Shown here: positions 1 to 5,904 of the stretch, in pieces
Layout of the letters: each line of letters opens with the position of its first letter
How positions within the stretch are numbered: position 1 is the stretch's first letter
Assembly (NCBI GenBank): GCA_021779415.1
Contig: JAJYAS010000152.1
Coordinates: forward strand, 1 to 7,511
DNA length: 7,511 nucleotides
Source: Bacillota bacterium
GTDB lineage: Bacteria > Bacillota_B > Desulfitobacteriia > Desulfitobacteriales > Desulfitobacteriaceae
Direction of reading: 5' to 3'
Translations under genes and position numbers: made by a program
Notes under the pieces: generated by a model
Seen by the model: the letters and a program-made list of their open reading frames with translations, nothing else
Told to the model about the DNA's origin: nothing
The model's database searches: none

Positions 1-356
1 TCGTCAAAGCCTTCGTAATGTCCACAAATAAAAACCAAATCCTCTTGTTCTGACCATTGCTTAGCCTTCTCTTGGCGAAAAACCTGGCCCTGTGGCGACA
101 TGAGAATAACCCTTCGCTTGCCACATGGCTGAGGTAAATCCCGAATCGCTGCAAAAATGGGATCTGGCTTTAAGAGCATGCCTGCCCCTCCGCCATATGG
201 AACATCATCCACATTTTTATGTTTGCTGATCGCGTAGTCCCTGAAATTCACAAGACGAATATTCAACAATCCCGCTTCTTGGGCGCGTTTAAGAATACTT
301 TCTTGAACCGGAGAAAACATCTCGGGAAATAACGTTAAGACTGTAATTTGCATCAT
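1..356 (-). CDS. trmD: tRNA (guanine-N1-)-methyltransferase TrmD, 5' part only
   Basis: TrmD methylates G37 of tRNAs that carry G at position 36, using SAM, which prevents +1 frameshifting; it is a cytosolic dimer of the SPOUT (trefoil-knot) class. The gene runs off the left edge: about 118 residues are visible of a usual 240-250. Visible family landmarks are the N-terminal start [20 protein letters not shown] (residues 37-42), the glycine loop [10 protein letters not shown] (51-60), SPQG (87-90) and CGHYEGFD (111-118), part of the SAM-binding knot. The catalytic Asp and C-terminal tRNA-binding domain lie outside the window. Two ATG codons stand in tandem (356-354 and 353-351). The first is preferred because GGAGGGG ends 9 nt upstream of it. 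That Shine-Dalgarno sequence lies in the last codons of rimM, whose stop is only 6 nt upstream, so translational coupling to rimM is likely. rimM-trmD pairing is typical across bacteria. Confidence 0.97.
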   Translation of the reverse strand, partial: MMQITVLTLFPEMFSPVQESILKRAQEAGLLNIRLVNFRDYAISKHKNVDDVPYGGGAGMLLKPDPIFAAIRDLPQPCGKRRVILMSPQGQVFRQEKAKQWSEQEDLVFICGHYEGFD

Positions 357-372
357 CCGCTCTTACCCCTCC
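357..372 (-). promoter_or_regulatory. trmD ribosome binding site embedded in the rimM stop region
   Basis: On the minus strand GGAGGGG (372-366) is formed by the last two rimM codons and is followed by the rimM TAA (365-363) and then, 6 nt later, by trmD ATG. The Shine-Dalgarno to start spacing is 9 nt. A ribosome terminating on rimM sits on the trmD initiation site, which favours coupled translation (inference). Confidence 0.75.
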
Positions 373-863
373 AACAGCCCTGGGGGGAGTATGACATCCA
401 TACGTCGCCCTGAGACATCGACCTTTTGGACAACACTTTTAAGTGCCGGGACACAGAGTTCACCTTTAGTCCCCTTAACAACATAGACATCATTGGCCCC
501 AGTTTCTAGGACTTGAGACAACGTGCCTAACAAGACATCCCCTTCGTACACCTGCATCCCTTCCAGTTCGAAGTAATACCACCCTTCTTGGAGAGGAGGA
601 ACTTCTGTGCGATCAATCCGAACCTCCCACCCGCGGTACTTATCTGCTTGTGTGATGCTTTCAATCCCCTTAAGAGTCAGCAATACCAGATCCATCTGAA
701 CACGGGCAGAGATAATCTCAAAGTGTTGATCGATCTTGCCGCTCCGCAAAATGACTTCCTGCAACTTAAGAAACCGTTCTGGGTCTGTCGTTAACGGGTA
801 AATTTTCAACTCACCGCTATTCCCATGCGGTCGCAACACTTCTCCGATCAGCACTTCATCCAT
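363..863 (-). CDS. rimM: Ribosome maturation factor RimM
   Basis: RimM binds the 30S subunit through protein uS19 and assists assembly of the 16S rRNA 3' domain (family knowledge). The 166-residue product is normal length. The N-terminal RimM beta-barrel opens with GEVLRPHGNSGELKIYPLT (7-25). The C-terminal PRC-barrel-like domain includes WYYFELEGM (95-103), the LGTLSQVLETGANDVYVV strand (112-129), VPALKSVVQKVD (138-149) and the typical end ILPPGLLEG. An upstream in-frame TTG at 881 would add six residues, but ATG at 863 is chosen because AAAGGGG (877-871) lies 7 nt before it and the homologous N-terminus begins there. The gene follows khpA after a 64-nt gap that holds a strong terminator-like hairpin, and precedes trmD by 6 nt. 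The ylqD gene found at this position in Bacillus is absent. No room for a separate promoter is seen between the hairpin and the start codon. Confidence 0.96.
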   Translation of the reverse strand: MDEVLIGEVLRPHGNSGELKIYPLTTDPERFLKLQEVILRSGKIDQHFEIISARVQMDLVLLTLKGIESITQADKYRGWEVRIDRTEVPPLQEGWYYFELEGMQVYEGDVLLGTLSQVLETGANDVYVVKGTKGELCVPALKSVVQKVDVSGRRMDVILPPGLLEG

Positions 864-892
864 ACTCTTACCCCTTTCCAATAGATAATCTT

Positions 893-928
893 AAAACATT
901 GAGAAGGGCACAAAGCCCTTCTCAATGT
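893..928 (-). terminator. Terminator-like hairpin between khpA and rimM
   Basis: A perfect 13-bp inverted repeat (897-909 with 915-927, extended to 14 bp by 896/928) encloses a 5-nt loop. On the minus strand the arms read CATTGAGAAGGGC and GCCCTTCTCAATG, followed by TTTT (896-893) and then AAG. It begins within the khpA TGA stop codon. The stem is strong and the U-tract short, so partial termination or a processing/stability hairpin is as plausible as full termination. rimM and trmD downstream have no other obvious promoter here, so read-through seems required. Confidence 0.75.
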
Positions 929-1158
929 CATTGATCAATGTCCATATGAACCCGACGGCCATCTTTGACGGCTGCCGCTTTAACCAGCGTACGAATAGCG
1001 TTCGCGATCTTCCCCTGTTTTCCAATAACCTTCCCCATATCTTCAGGTGCGACAGTCAGTTGCAAATGCACGCTCTTGTCGGTCTCAGACTGGGCAACCA
1101 TAACTTGCTCGGTTTGATCAACCAACGCTTTCGCGAGGATTTCTACAAGTTCCTTCAC
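928..1158 (-). CDS. khpA: KH-domain RNA-binding protein KhpA (YlqC family)
   Basis: This is a small single-KH-domain protein of 76 residues. In Gram-positive bacteria KhpA pairs with KhpB/EloR/Jag, binds RNA and influences cell elongation and small-RNA biology (family knowledge). The sequence starts VKELVEILAKALVDQ and contains the diagnostic KH loop GKVIGKQGKIA, with the GxxG motif at residues 46-49, followed by the helix NAIRTLVKAAAVKDG and the last strand RRVHMDID. Two GTG codons compete. The one at 1167 would add three residues but overlaps its own G-run. GTG at 1158 is preferred because GGGGGG (1172-1167) then lies 8 nt upstream, and because most family members begin (M/V)KELVE. It lies 25 nt after rpsP, the usual order in Firmicutes, so the two are probably co-transcribed. 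The hairpin directly after its stop may mark the end of a highly expressed segment. Confidence 0.93.
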   Translation of the reverse strand: MKELVEILAKALVDQTEQVMVAQSETDKSVHLQLTVAPEDMGKVIGKQGKIANAIRTLVKAAAVKDGRRVHMDIDQ

Positions 1159-1172
1159 AGGAACCACCCCCC
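1159..1172 (-). promoter_or_regulatory. khpA ribosome binding site that decides between two GTG starts
   Basis: A run of six G (1172-1167, minus strand) is the only Shine-Dalgarno candidate. It merges with the upstream GTG (1167-1165), leaving no spacing, but is 8 nt from the GTG at 1158-1156, which is therefore taken as the start. Confidence 0.55.
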
Positions 1173-1183
1173 AAACACTACAC

Positions 1184-1450
1184 TTAGTTCTTGGACTCGT
1201 GGAACTTTGTTAAGATACCAGCTTGACTGAGCAACGACTTAGCGGTATTCGAAGGTTGTGCACCTGTTGATAACCATTTCAAAGCCTTTTCCTCATCGAT
1301 ATTCAAAATGACAGGGCTCTTTGTCGGATCATAATATCCGATTTGTTCAATGAAACGTCCATCACGGGGAGCTTTAGCATCCGCAATAACCATACGATAG
1401 AAAGGATTCTTTTTCGCACCAATGCGACATAAACGAATTTTAGCGGCCAT
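1184..1450 (-). CDS. rpsP: 30S ribosomal protein bS16
   Basis: bS16 is an early-assembly protein of the 30S subunit that binds the 5' and central domains of 16S rRNA. The 88-residue product has the family signature [19 protein letters not shown] (1-19), then [22 protein letters not shown] (21-42) and [17 protein letters not shown], where the usual 'W...GAQPT/SxT' segment is plain. Cys at position 8 of IRLCRIG replaces the more common Lys or Ala; this is a minor substitution. A GTG at 1459 would give three more residues, but it lies inside the Shine-Dalgarno sequence. ATG at 1450 has a full AAGGAGGT (1465-1458) at 7-nt spacing and gives the universal N-terminus. The long 192-nt leader upstream, unusual in this otherwise compact cluster, may hold an extra promoter or a processing site. 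Confidence 0.98.
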   Translation of the reverse strand: MAAKIRLCRIGAKKNPFYRMVIADAKAPRDGRFIEQIGYYDPTKSPVILNIDEEKALKWLSTGAQPSNTAKSLLSQAGILTKFHESKN

Positions 1451-1465
1451 GTTTTTCACCTCCTT
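1451..1465 (-). promoter_or_regulatory. rpsP ribosome binding site
   Basis: AAGGAGGT (1465-1458) is a near-perfect anti-Shine-Dalgarno match, 7 nt before ATG at 1450. The spurious GTG start at 1459-1457 overlaps this site, which excludes it. Confidence 0.85.
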
Positions 1466-1485
1466 ATCAAATTGTCAGGGTTATA

Positions 1486-1543
1486 AGTTCGAAGTCCGAA
1501 GCTCGAATGCCTTACATTCAATATCGCACATCGCACATTTAGC
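1486..1543 (-). repeat. Repeat-like intergenic block with short direct and inverted repeats
   Basis: Within the rpsP leader, the minus strand has a tandem TGTGCGATGTGCGATA, a short hairpin in which TTGAATG pairs with CATTCGA (one wobble pair, 5-nt loop, 1503-1521), and then clustered TTCGA/TTCGG/TTCGAA units. Such internally repetitive non-coding sequence resembles REP/MITE-like dispersed repeats, but only one copy is visible here, so dispersal is unproven. Confidence 0.35.
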
Positions 1544-1602
1544 CCCTAATTAATTCAACTAAACTTCAAGATGGAATTTAAAACTCCGTTTAAAGTAAGT
1601 TA

Positions 1603-1631
1603 ATTATATAAACAACGCTATAGTATAGCGT
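1603..1631 (-). promoter_or_regulatory. Possible internal promoter with palindrome upstream of rpsP
   Basis: A consensus -10 box TATAAT lies on the minus strand at 1608-1603. No good -35 hexamer is found 16-18 nt upstream. Instead a perfect 17-nt palindrome with a single central base (1615-1631; arms ACGCTATA and TATAGCGT) covers the -35/spacer region. It could be an operator or activator site for an internal rpsP-khpA promoter, or a weak hairpin just after ffh; the T-poor downstream sequence argues against a normal terminator. Confidence 0.3.
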
Positions 1632-1642
1632 GTGTCCATCGC

Positions 1643-3004
1643 CTAGGCCGTCGGAAAGCGGAAGCCGGGTTTTTTCCCTTTTTTACCCTTTTTGCCTCCC
1701 CCGAGCATTCCCATGCCTCCCGGGCTAGCAAATTGCTTCATCATTTTTTGCATTTGTTCAAACCGTTTCAGAAGACTTCCGACTTCCTGAACAGACGTAC
1801 CGCTTCCTTTGGCAATTCTCTTTTTACGAGAATCTTTAATAAGAACAGGTTTGCGACGTTCTTCAGCAGTCATCGAACGAATAATCGCTTCAATATGAGC
1901 CGTATCTTTTTCGTCAATTTTGACATCTTTTAATTGTTTGCCGACTCCCGGAATCATTTCTAAAATCGAAGAAAGCGGACCCATTTTCTTCATCTGCTGC
2001 ATCTGATCCAAGAAATCATCGAGAGTAAATTCTTGTTTGCGCAGCTTCTGTTCCATTTCTTTCGCTTTTTTCTCATCGAAAGACTCTTGGGCTTTCTCAA
2101 TCAGGGTCAGGACATCCCCCATTCCCAAAATCCGCGAAGCCATACGATCTGGATGAAAGGGTTCTATGGCATCCATTTTTTCGCCCATTCCGGCAAACTT
2201 AATGGTACATCCTGTCACTGCTTTAATGGAAAGGGCAGCTCCCCCGCGCGTATCCCCATCTAACTTGGTGAGGATAACTCCATCAAGACCCAGTTCTTTG
2301 TGAAACGATTCCGCAACATTAACTGCGTCCTGACCGGTCATTGCGTCGACAACTAATAATATTTCATGGGGTTTCACCGCGGTTTTAATATCCCGGAGTT
2401 CTCCCATCAGTTCTTCGTTGATATGCAAGCGCCCGGCTGTATCAATAATGACCACATCGTGCCCGTTCGAATGAGCATGCTCAAGGCTAGCTTTGGCAAT
2501 TTTCACTGGGGATTCCTGCCCCATAGAAAACACCGGTAATTTTAACTGTTCACCTAAGACCTGCAATTGCTTAATTGCTGCAGGACGATATATATCGCAC
2601 GCTACCAAGAGCGGATGCTTACCTTGCTTATTTAGCATATTGGCCAATTTAGCAGCATGAGTTGTTTTTCCAGCCCCTTGCAAGCCTATCAACATAATCA
2701 CAGTTGGAGGTTTTGAAGCGATAAGAATTTTACCAGTCGCTCCACCCATCAGTTCAATCATTTCTTCATGTACAATTTTAATGACCTGTTGTGCCGGGGA
2801 AAGAGATTCTAAGACATCGAGTCCAATCGAGCGTTCTTTCACCTTAGCCACAAAATCTTTGACGACTTTAAAGTTAACATCTGCCTCTAATAAGGCTACG
2901 CGCACTTCGCGCATTGCCTCAGTGACGTCTGCTTCCTTTAACTTGCCCTTTCCTTTAAGCCGCTTAAAGGTTTCTTGGAGTTTATCGCTGAGACCTTGAA
3001 ACAT
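1643..3004 (-). CDS. ffh: Signal recognition particle protein Ffh (SRP54)
   Basis: Ffh binds signal peptides of nascent membrane proteins and the 4.5S/6S SRP RNA, then docks with FtsY at the membrane in a mutually activated GTPase complex. At 453 residues it is full length. The N domain covers about 1-88. The G domain holds the P-loop GLQGAGKTT (107-115), DIYRPAA (137-143), DTAGR (188-192) and TKLDG (246-250). The closing motif GMGEKMDAIEPFHPDR is at 272-287. The methionine-rich M domain runs from about 328, with the SRP-RNA-binding segment SRKKRIAKGSGTSVQEV (392-408). The C-terminus is rich in Met, Gly and Lys, as in other Firmicutes. Start ATG at 3004 fits the family N-terminus; its Shine-Dalgarno (GGGG at 3014-3011) is weaker than those of its neighbours. 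It follows ylxM by 49 nt. Confidence 0.99.
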   Translation of the reverse strand: MFQGLSDKLQETFKRLKGKGKLKEADVTEAMREVRVALLEADVNFKVVKDFVAKVKERSIGLDVLESLSPAQQVIKIVHEEMIELMGGATGKILIASKPPTVIMLIGLQGAGKTTHAAKLANMLNKQGKHPLLVACDIYRPAAIKQLQVLGEQLKLPVFSMGQESPVKIAKASLEHAHSNGHDVVIIDTAGRLHINEELMGELRDIKTAVKPHEILLVVDAMTGQDAVNVAESFHKELGLDGVILTKLDGDTRGGAALSIKAVTGCTIKFAGMGEKMDAIEPFHPDRMASRILGMGDVLTLIEKAQESFDEKKAKEMEQKLRKQEFTLDDFLDQMQQMKKMGPLSSILEMIPGVGKQLKDVKIDEKDTAHIEAIIRSMTAEERRKPVLIKDSRKKRIAKGSGTSVQEVGSLLKRFEQMQKMMKQFASPGGMGMLGGGKKGKKGKKPGFRFPTA

Positions 3005-3053
3005 ACCTGTCCCCGCTTTCGATTTAATTTCAACCGAAGCTTTAGCTTATTCT

Positions 3054-3422
3054 TTAAACTGCCGAGATGTTTATAAACACATCTTCGATCATGGCGCGTA
3101 TTTTCTGATGCCGTTCCCAGGCTACGCTACTCGAAAAGTCCCGCCCGCTTAATCCTTGCAACAGTTCTTGCACTTCCATTAATTTCTGGCGTTCTGTCCA
3201 AAACCGCTTAACGAGCCCTAATTTTTCCTCGTATTCTGTAAGAATTCGTTCTGTACGTTTGAGCAAATCATGGATAGCCTGACGGCTAATATGTTCCGTC
3301 TCGGCAATTTCAGCCAACGAAAGGTCCTGTTGATAATGGAGATCCCAGACGTTTTGTTGCTTTTCCGTAAGTAGAGGACCATAAAAATCTGCCAAGAGAG
3401 CCATTTCGGTGAGTTTGTCCAT
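3054..3422 (-). CDS. ylxM: YlxM/p13-like helix-turn-helix protein linked to SRP
   Basis: The 122-residue YlxM family protein is encoded next to ffh in many Firmicutes. In streptococci it binds SRP components/RNA and modulates the SRP GTPases (family knowledge); elsewhere its role is poorly defined. The N-terminus, LLADFYGPLLTEKQQNVWDLHYQQDLSLAEIAE, and the helix-turn-helix HISRQAIHDLLKRTE (about 44-58) look like sigma-70 region 4, as expected for this family. A charged helical stretch follows (59-90). The last part (90-122) is less conserved. ATG at 3422 has AGGAGGG (3434-3428) 5-6 nt upstream. It is the first gene after a good sigma-A-type promoter, so ylxM-ffh may form a unit separable from ftsY-mtnP-mtnA-mtaD. 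A regulatory DNA-binding role is possible from the fold but not shown. Confidence 0.93.
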   Translation of the reverse strand: MDKLTEMALLADFYGPLLTEKQQNVWDLHYQQDLSLAEIAETEHISRQAIHDLLKRTERILTEYEEKLGLVKRFWTERQKLMEVQELLQGLSGRDFSSSVAWERHQKIRAMIEDVFINISAV

Positions 3423-3434
3423 TCCAACCCTCCT

Positions 3435-3454
3435 GTAAAGTATTTTTACTTTAC
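3435..3454. repeat. Perfect 8-bp inverted repeat at the ylxM transcription start
   Basis: Arms GTAAAGTA and TACTTTAC are separated by four T (plus strand). The repeat ends directly next to the AGGAGG of ylxM (3434-3429) and begins at the predicted +1 of the promoter. As RNA the stem is AT-rich with only two G-C pairs, so a DNA operator is more likely than a stable hairpin (inference). Confidence 0.7.
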
Positions 3455-3460
3455 TATCGG

Positions 3461-3489
3461 ATTCTAGACTAAAGTTTGAGGTTTGTCAA
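3461..3489 (-). promoter_or_regulatory. Sigma-A-type promoter for ylxM-ffh (and downstream genes)
   Basis: On the minus strand the -35 TTGACA (3489-3484) is a perfect match, the spacer is exactly 17 nt, and the -10 TAGAAT (3466-3461) matches TATAAT at five of six positions. The predicted transcription start is near 3455-3454, about 32 nt before the ylxM ATG. It lies in the 73-nt gap between mtaD and ylxM. No terminator for the upstream operon is seen in the gap. Confidence 0.75.
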
Positions 3490-3495
3490 GGACTA

Positions 3496-4800
3496 TTACT
3501 TGTCAATTAATTCCGCCGAAATCCGCTTCGCCCGGGTTTCCGCTTCTTGGCAAACTTTACTAACATCCATTGTCAAAAGTTTTCTTTCTTCCATGAGAAA
3601 TTTACCATCGACCATCACCGTGCGTACATCCCCAGCATGGGCAGCATAGACCAGATGCGCTGGAATAGAAAACCGGGGATAGAAATGAGGTTGATCCATG
3701 TCAATTGTAATCAAATCTGCTTTAAAACCTGGGGCAAGCATTCCGACATCCTCTAGTCCGAGGGTTTGAGCCCCTGCGACGGTTGCCATTTCCAATACTT
3801 CATAAGCAGGCAGAGCGGTTGAACCCTTGCACAGCTTTTGCTGAAAGGCTGCAGAACGCATCTCACCAAAGAGATCAAGGTTGTTATTACTCGAAGCGCC
3901 GTCGGTTCCGAGGCTAACGACAACTCCTTGGGCCCGCAACTCAATAATAGGGGCAGTTCCACTATTCAATTTCATATTGCTCTCCGCATTGTGGGCGACA
4001 CAGACGTGCTTGCGAGCCAGAATCTCCCTATCTTCGGGAGTTAGATGAACACAGTGCGCAGCCACAACGTGCCCTCCGAAGAGCCCAAGCGAATCCAACC
4101 ACTGCACAGGAGTTTTTCCATACTGCTCTTGTAAGATCTTAATCTCATCTCGAGTCTCTGCCACATGAATGTGAATTCCCACGCCCAGGCGGTCTGCCTC
4201 AGCTTTCACTTTTTGAAGATATTCCCCCGAGCAAGTATAAGGAGCGTGGGGGCCAAACATTACGTTCACTCTCCCAGCGCCTGCACCGTGGTAACGTTGA
4301 ATTAGCTCTAAGCTCTCTTGTAAAGCCCGCTCACCATTCGGACCATTCCCAATAAGCCCCCGAGAAAGGACAGCTCGGGTACCTGCCTTGAGTACAGCTT
4401 CTGCGACTTGATCCATCGAAGCATACATGTCCAGCATCGTAGTCGTTCCCGAGCGAATCATTTCGCAAAGCGCCAAAGATGTCCCCCAATAAATATCCTC
4501 TTCAGTTAATTTATCTTCAAATGGCCAGACTTTCTCATTGAGCCAAGGCATGAGCGGCAGATCGTCTGCATAGCTCCTAAGCAAGGTCATAGCTGCATGA
4601 GTATGAGTGTTAATTAGGCCCGGCATAACCACATCGTTTGGCAAATCAAAAACACGGTCAGGCACAAACCCTGCTGGAGCAGAACCCAGTTCCCCTACCG
4701 AAATTATTCGATCATTCTCAAGGGTGATTTCTCCTTGAGGATAAACTATATCCGACCCTGTCATGGGCAGGACCATAGCTCTAATTAAAACTTTGGACAT
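3496..4800 (-). CDS. mtaD: 5-methylthioadenosine/S-adenosylhomocysteine deaminase
   Basis: This amidohydrolase-superfamily enzyme (MtaD/DadD group) hydrolyses the 6-amino group of MTA, S-adenosylhomocysteine and, in some members, 5'-deoxyadenosine, giving the inosine analogue and ammonia. The 434-residue product is full length. The metal-binding HxH is in PGLINTHTHAAMTLLR (His66, His68). GPHAPYTC (183-190) is a substrate-site signature. HIHVAET (210-216) gives metal-ligand His212 and catalytic Glu215; AAHCVH (247-252) gives His249; GTDGASSNN (298-306) gives metal-ligand Asp300. All key residues are present. ATG at 4800 has AAGGAG (4815-4810) at 9-nt spacing. It follows mtnA by 51 nt and closes the salvage cassette. 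With an MTA deaminase next to an mtnP-type phosphorylase, a methylthioinosine route is likely. Related 8-oxoguanine or guanine deaminases are less likely given the motif set and operon. Confidence 0.94.
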   Translation of the reverse strand: MSKVLIRAMVLPMTGSDIVYPQGEITLENDRIISVGELGSAPAGFVPDRVFDLPNDVVMPGLINTHTHAAMTLLRSYADDLPLMPWLNEKVWPFEDKLTEEDIYWGTSLALCEMIRSGTTTMLDMYASMDQVAEAVLKAGTRAVLSRGLIGNGPNGERALQESLELIQRYHGAGAGRVNVMFGPHAPYTCSGEYLQKVKAEADRLGVGIHIHVAETRDEIKILQEQYGKTPVQWLDSLGLFGGHVVAAHCVHLTPEDREILARKHVCVAHNAESNMKLNSGTAPIIELRAQGVVVSLGTDGASSNNNLDLFGEMRSAAFQQKLCKGSTALPAYEVLEMATVAGAQTLGLEDVGMLAPGFKADLITIDMDQPHFYPRFSIPAHLVYAAHAGDVRTVMVDGKFLMEERKLLTMDVSKVCQEAETRAKRISAELIDK

Positions 4801-4851
4801 TCATTTCATCTCCTTATGCCACCTGAAGCTTATACACCCTGACTGGTAAAG

Positions 4852-5889
4852 TTAAGCTCTCACCATCAGTTTAAGAAGGTTGACTGAATAGGGCGCAGCA
4901 ATAATTCCTTTTTCTGTAATAATTCCCGTGATGTATTTCGCCGGAGTTACATCGAAGGCTGGGTTATAGACATTGACCTCTTCAGGTGCTATAGGTACCC
5001 CAAAGCACTCCCGAATTTCCTTAGCAGGTCTCTCTTCAATCGGGATTTCTTGGCCATTGGCCACTTTAATATCGATGGTCGAGGTTGGAGCTGCAACATA
5101 AAACGGAACGCCATGAGCTTGCGCCAAGACCGCTAAGGAGTAAGTCCCTATTTTGTTCGCAGTATCTCCATTAGCCGCGATGCGATCTGCTCCGACAATC
5201 ACGAGGTCAACCTTACCTTGTTGCATTAAATATCCGGCCATATTGTCCGCAATCAGCGTCACAGGAACCTTATCTCGCAAGAGTTCCAAAGCGGTTAAAC
5301 GTGCCCCCTGTAATAACGGTCGCGTTTCGTCCGCATAAACATGAATGGATTTGCCCGCCTCGTGTGCTTTACGAATAACGCTTAGTGCTGTCCCATACTC
5401 CACTGTAGCTAAAGCTCCAGCATTACAATGAGTCAGAACATTACTCTTGTCCGGGATAATCTCATTTCCATAGTCTCCAATAAGGCGATTCATGCGACGG
5501 TCATCATCGGCAATACGATCCGCTTCCTCAATTAAAAGCTGCCGCACTTCATCTAAATTTTCCACATCCCAGCACTCACGCAGACGGTCCTCCATGCGAC
5601 GCAGTGCCCAAAACAAGTTGACTGCTGTCGGTCGAGTCTCCGAAAGTCTAGCTTGTACCTCTTCCATAAAACTAGGTAACCCTTCTCGATCTCCTTGGTA
5701 CTCTAAGGCGCCTAAAGCAAACCCATATGCAACGGTAGCCCCAATGGCAGGTGCGCCACGTACTTCCATGTGTTCAATAGCCTCTGCCACCTCCTTATAG
5801 GACACGGCATCACGATAAACAATTTCATGTGGAAGTTTAGTCTGATCTAATATCCGCAAAGCATTTCCTAGCCATTCAATCGCTTTCAA
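4852..5889 (-). CDS. mtnA: S-methyl-5-thioribose-1-phosphate isomerase
   Basis: MtnA converts the aldose methylthioribose-1-phosphate to methylthioribulose-1-phosphate in MTA salvage; it is related to eIF2B regulatory subunits. The 345-residue product is normal length. RGAPAIG (44-50) forms the phosphate/N-terminal signature. THCNAGALAT carries catalytic Cys155, and GADRIAANGDTANKIGTY carries catalytic Asp235; both are five residues earlier than the Cys160/Asp240 pair of the Bacillus subtilis enzyme. YADETRPLLQGARLTA (185-200) is also diagnostic. The start is TTG at 5889. Only five codons, none a start codon, separate it from the in-frame mtnP stop TAG, and AAAGGTGG (5904-5897) sits 7 nt upstream, so the TTG start is secure. 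The gene is 15 nt after mtnP and its Shine-Dalgarno abuts the mtnP stop, suggesting coupled expression. Confidence 0.97.
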   Translation of the reverse strand: MKAIEWLGNALRILDQTKLPHEIVYRDAVSYKEVAEAIEHMEVRGAPAIGATVAYGFALGALEYQGDREGLPSFMEEVQARLSETRPTAVNLFWALRRMEDRLRECWDVENLDEVRQLLIEEADRIADDDRRMNRLIGDYGNEIIPDKSNVLTHCNAGALATVEYGTALSVIRKAHEAGKSIHVYADETRPLLQGARLTALELLRDKVPVTLIADNMAGYLMQQGKVDLVIVGADRIAANGDTANKIGTYSLAVLAQAHGVPFYVAAPTSTIDIKVANGQEIPIEERPAKEIRECFGVPIAPEEVNVYNPAFDVTPAKYITGIITEKGIIAAPYSVNLLKLMVRA

Positions 5890-5904
5890 CGTCCCACCAC
5901 CTTT
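5890..5904 (-). promoter_or_regulatory. mtnA ribosome binding site supporting a TTG start
   Basis: AAAGGTGG (5904-5897) is 7 nt from TTG at 5889. No ATG, GTG or other TTG lies between the preceding in-frame TAG (5907-5905) and this codon, so the site decides the start. Confidence 0.75.

Noticed and set aside
925..1230. Plus-strand open frame of 101 codons
   Set aside because: It is antisense to khpA and the end of rpsP, both well supported, and has no recognisable domain.
3005..3053. Possible hairpin (GCTTCG with CGAAAGC) in the ylxM-ffh gap
   Set aside because: The stem is short, needs a bulge and has no T-run; chance pairing is likely.
3218..3427. Second minus-strand frame overlapping the start of ylxM
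   Set aside because: It is a different frame of the same DNA; the ylxM frame matches its family over its N-terminal part and has the proper ribosome binding site spacing.
3501..3506. A second TTGACA upstream of ylxM on the minus strand
   Set aside because: It lies in the end of mtaD and has no -10-like hexamer at 16-18 nt; the next TTGACA (3489-3484) has one.
4825..4852. TATAAG as a possible -10 for a separate mtaD promoter
   Set aside because: The hexamer at the proper -35 distance matches the consensus at only one position.
4826..4863. Inverted AGCTTA/TAAGCT pair around the mtnA stop
   Set aside because: The stem is only six base pairs with a loop of about 20 nt and no T-tract, so it is not supported as a terminator.
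5492..5800. Plus-strand open frame of 102 codons
   Set aside because: It lies wholly antisense to mtnA, is a low-complexity Ser/Arg-rich translation, and has no family resemblance; it is a shadow frame.
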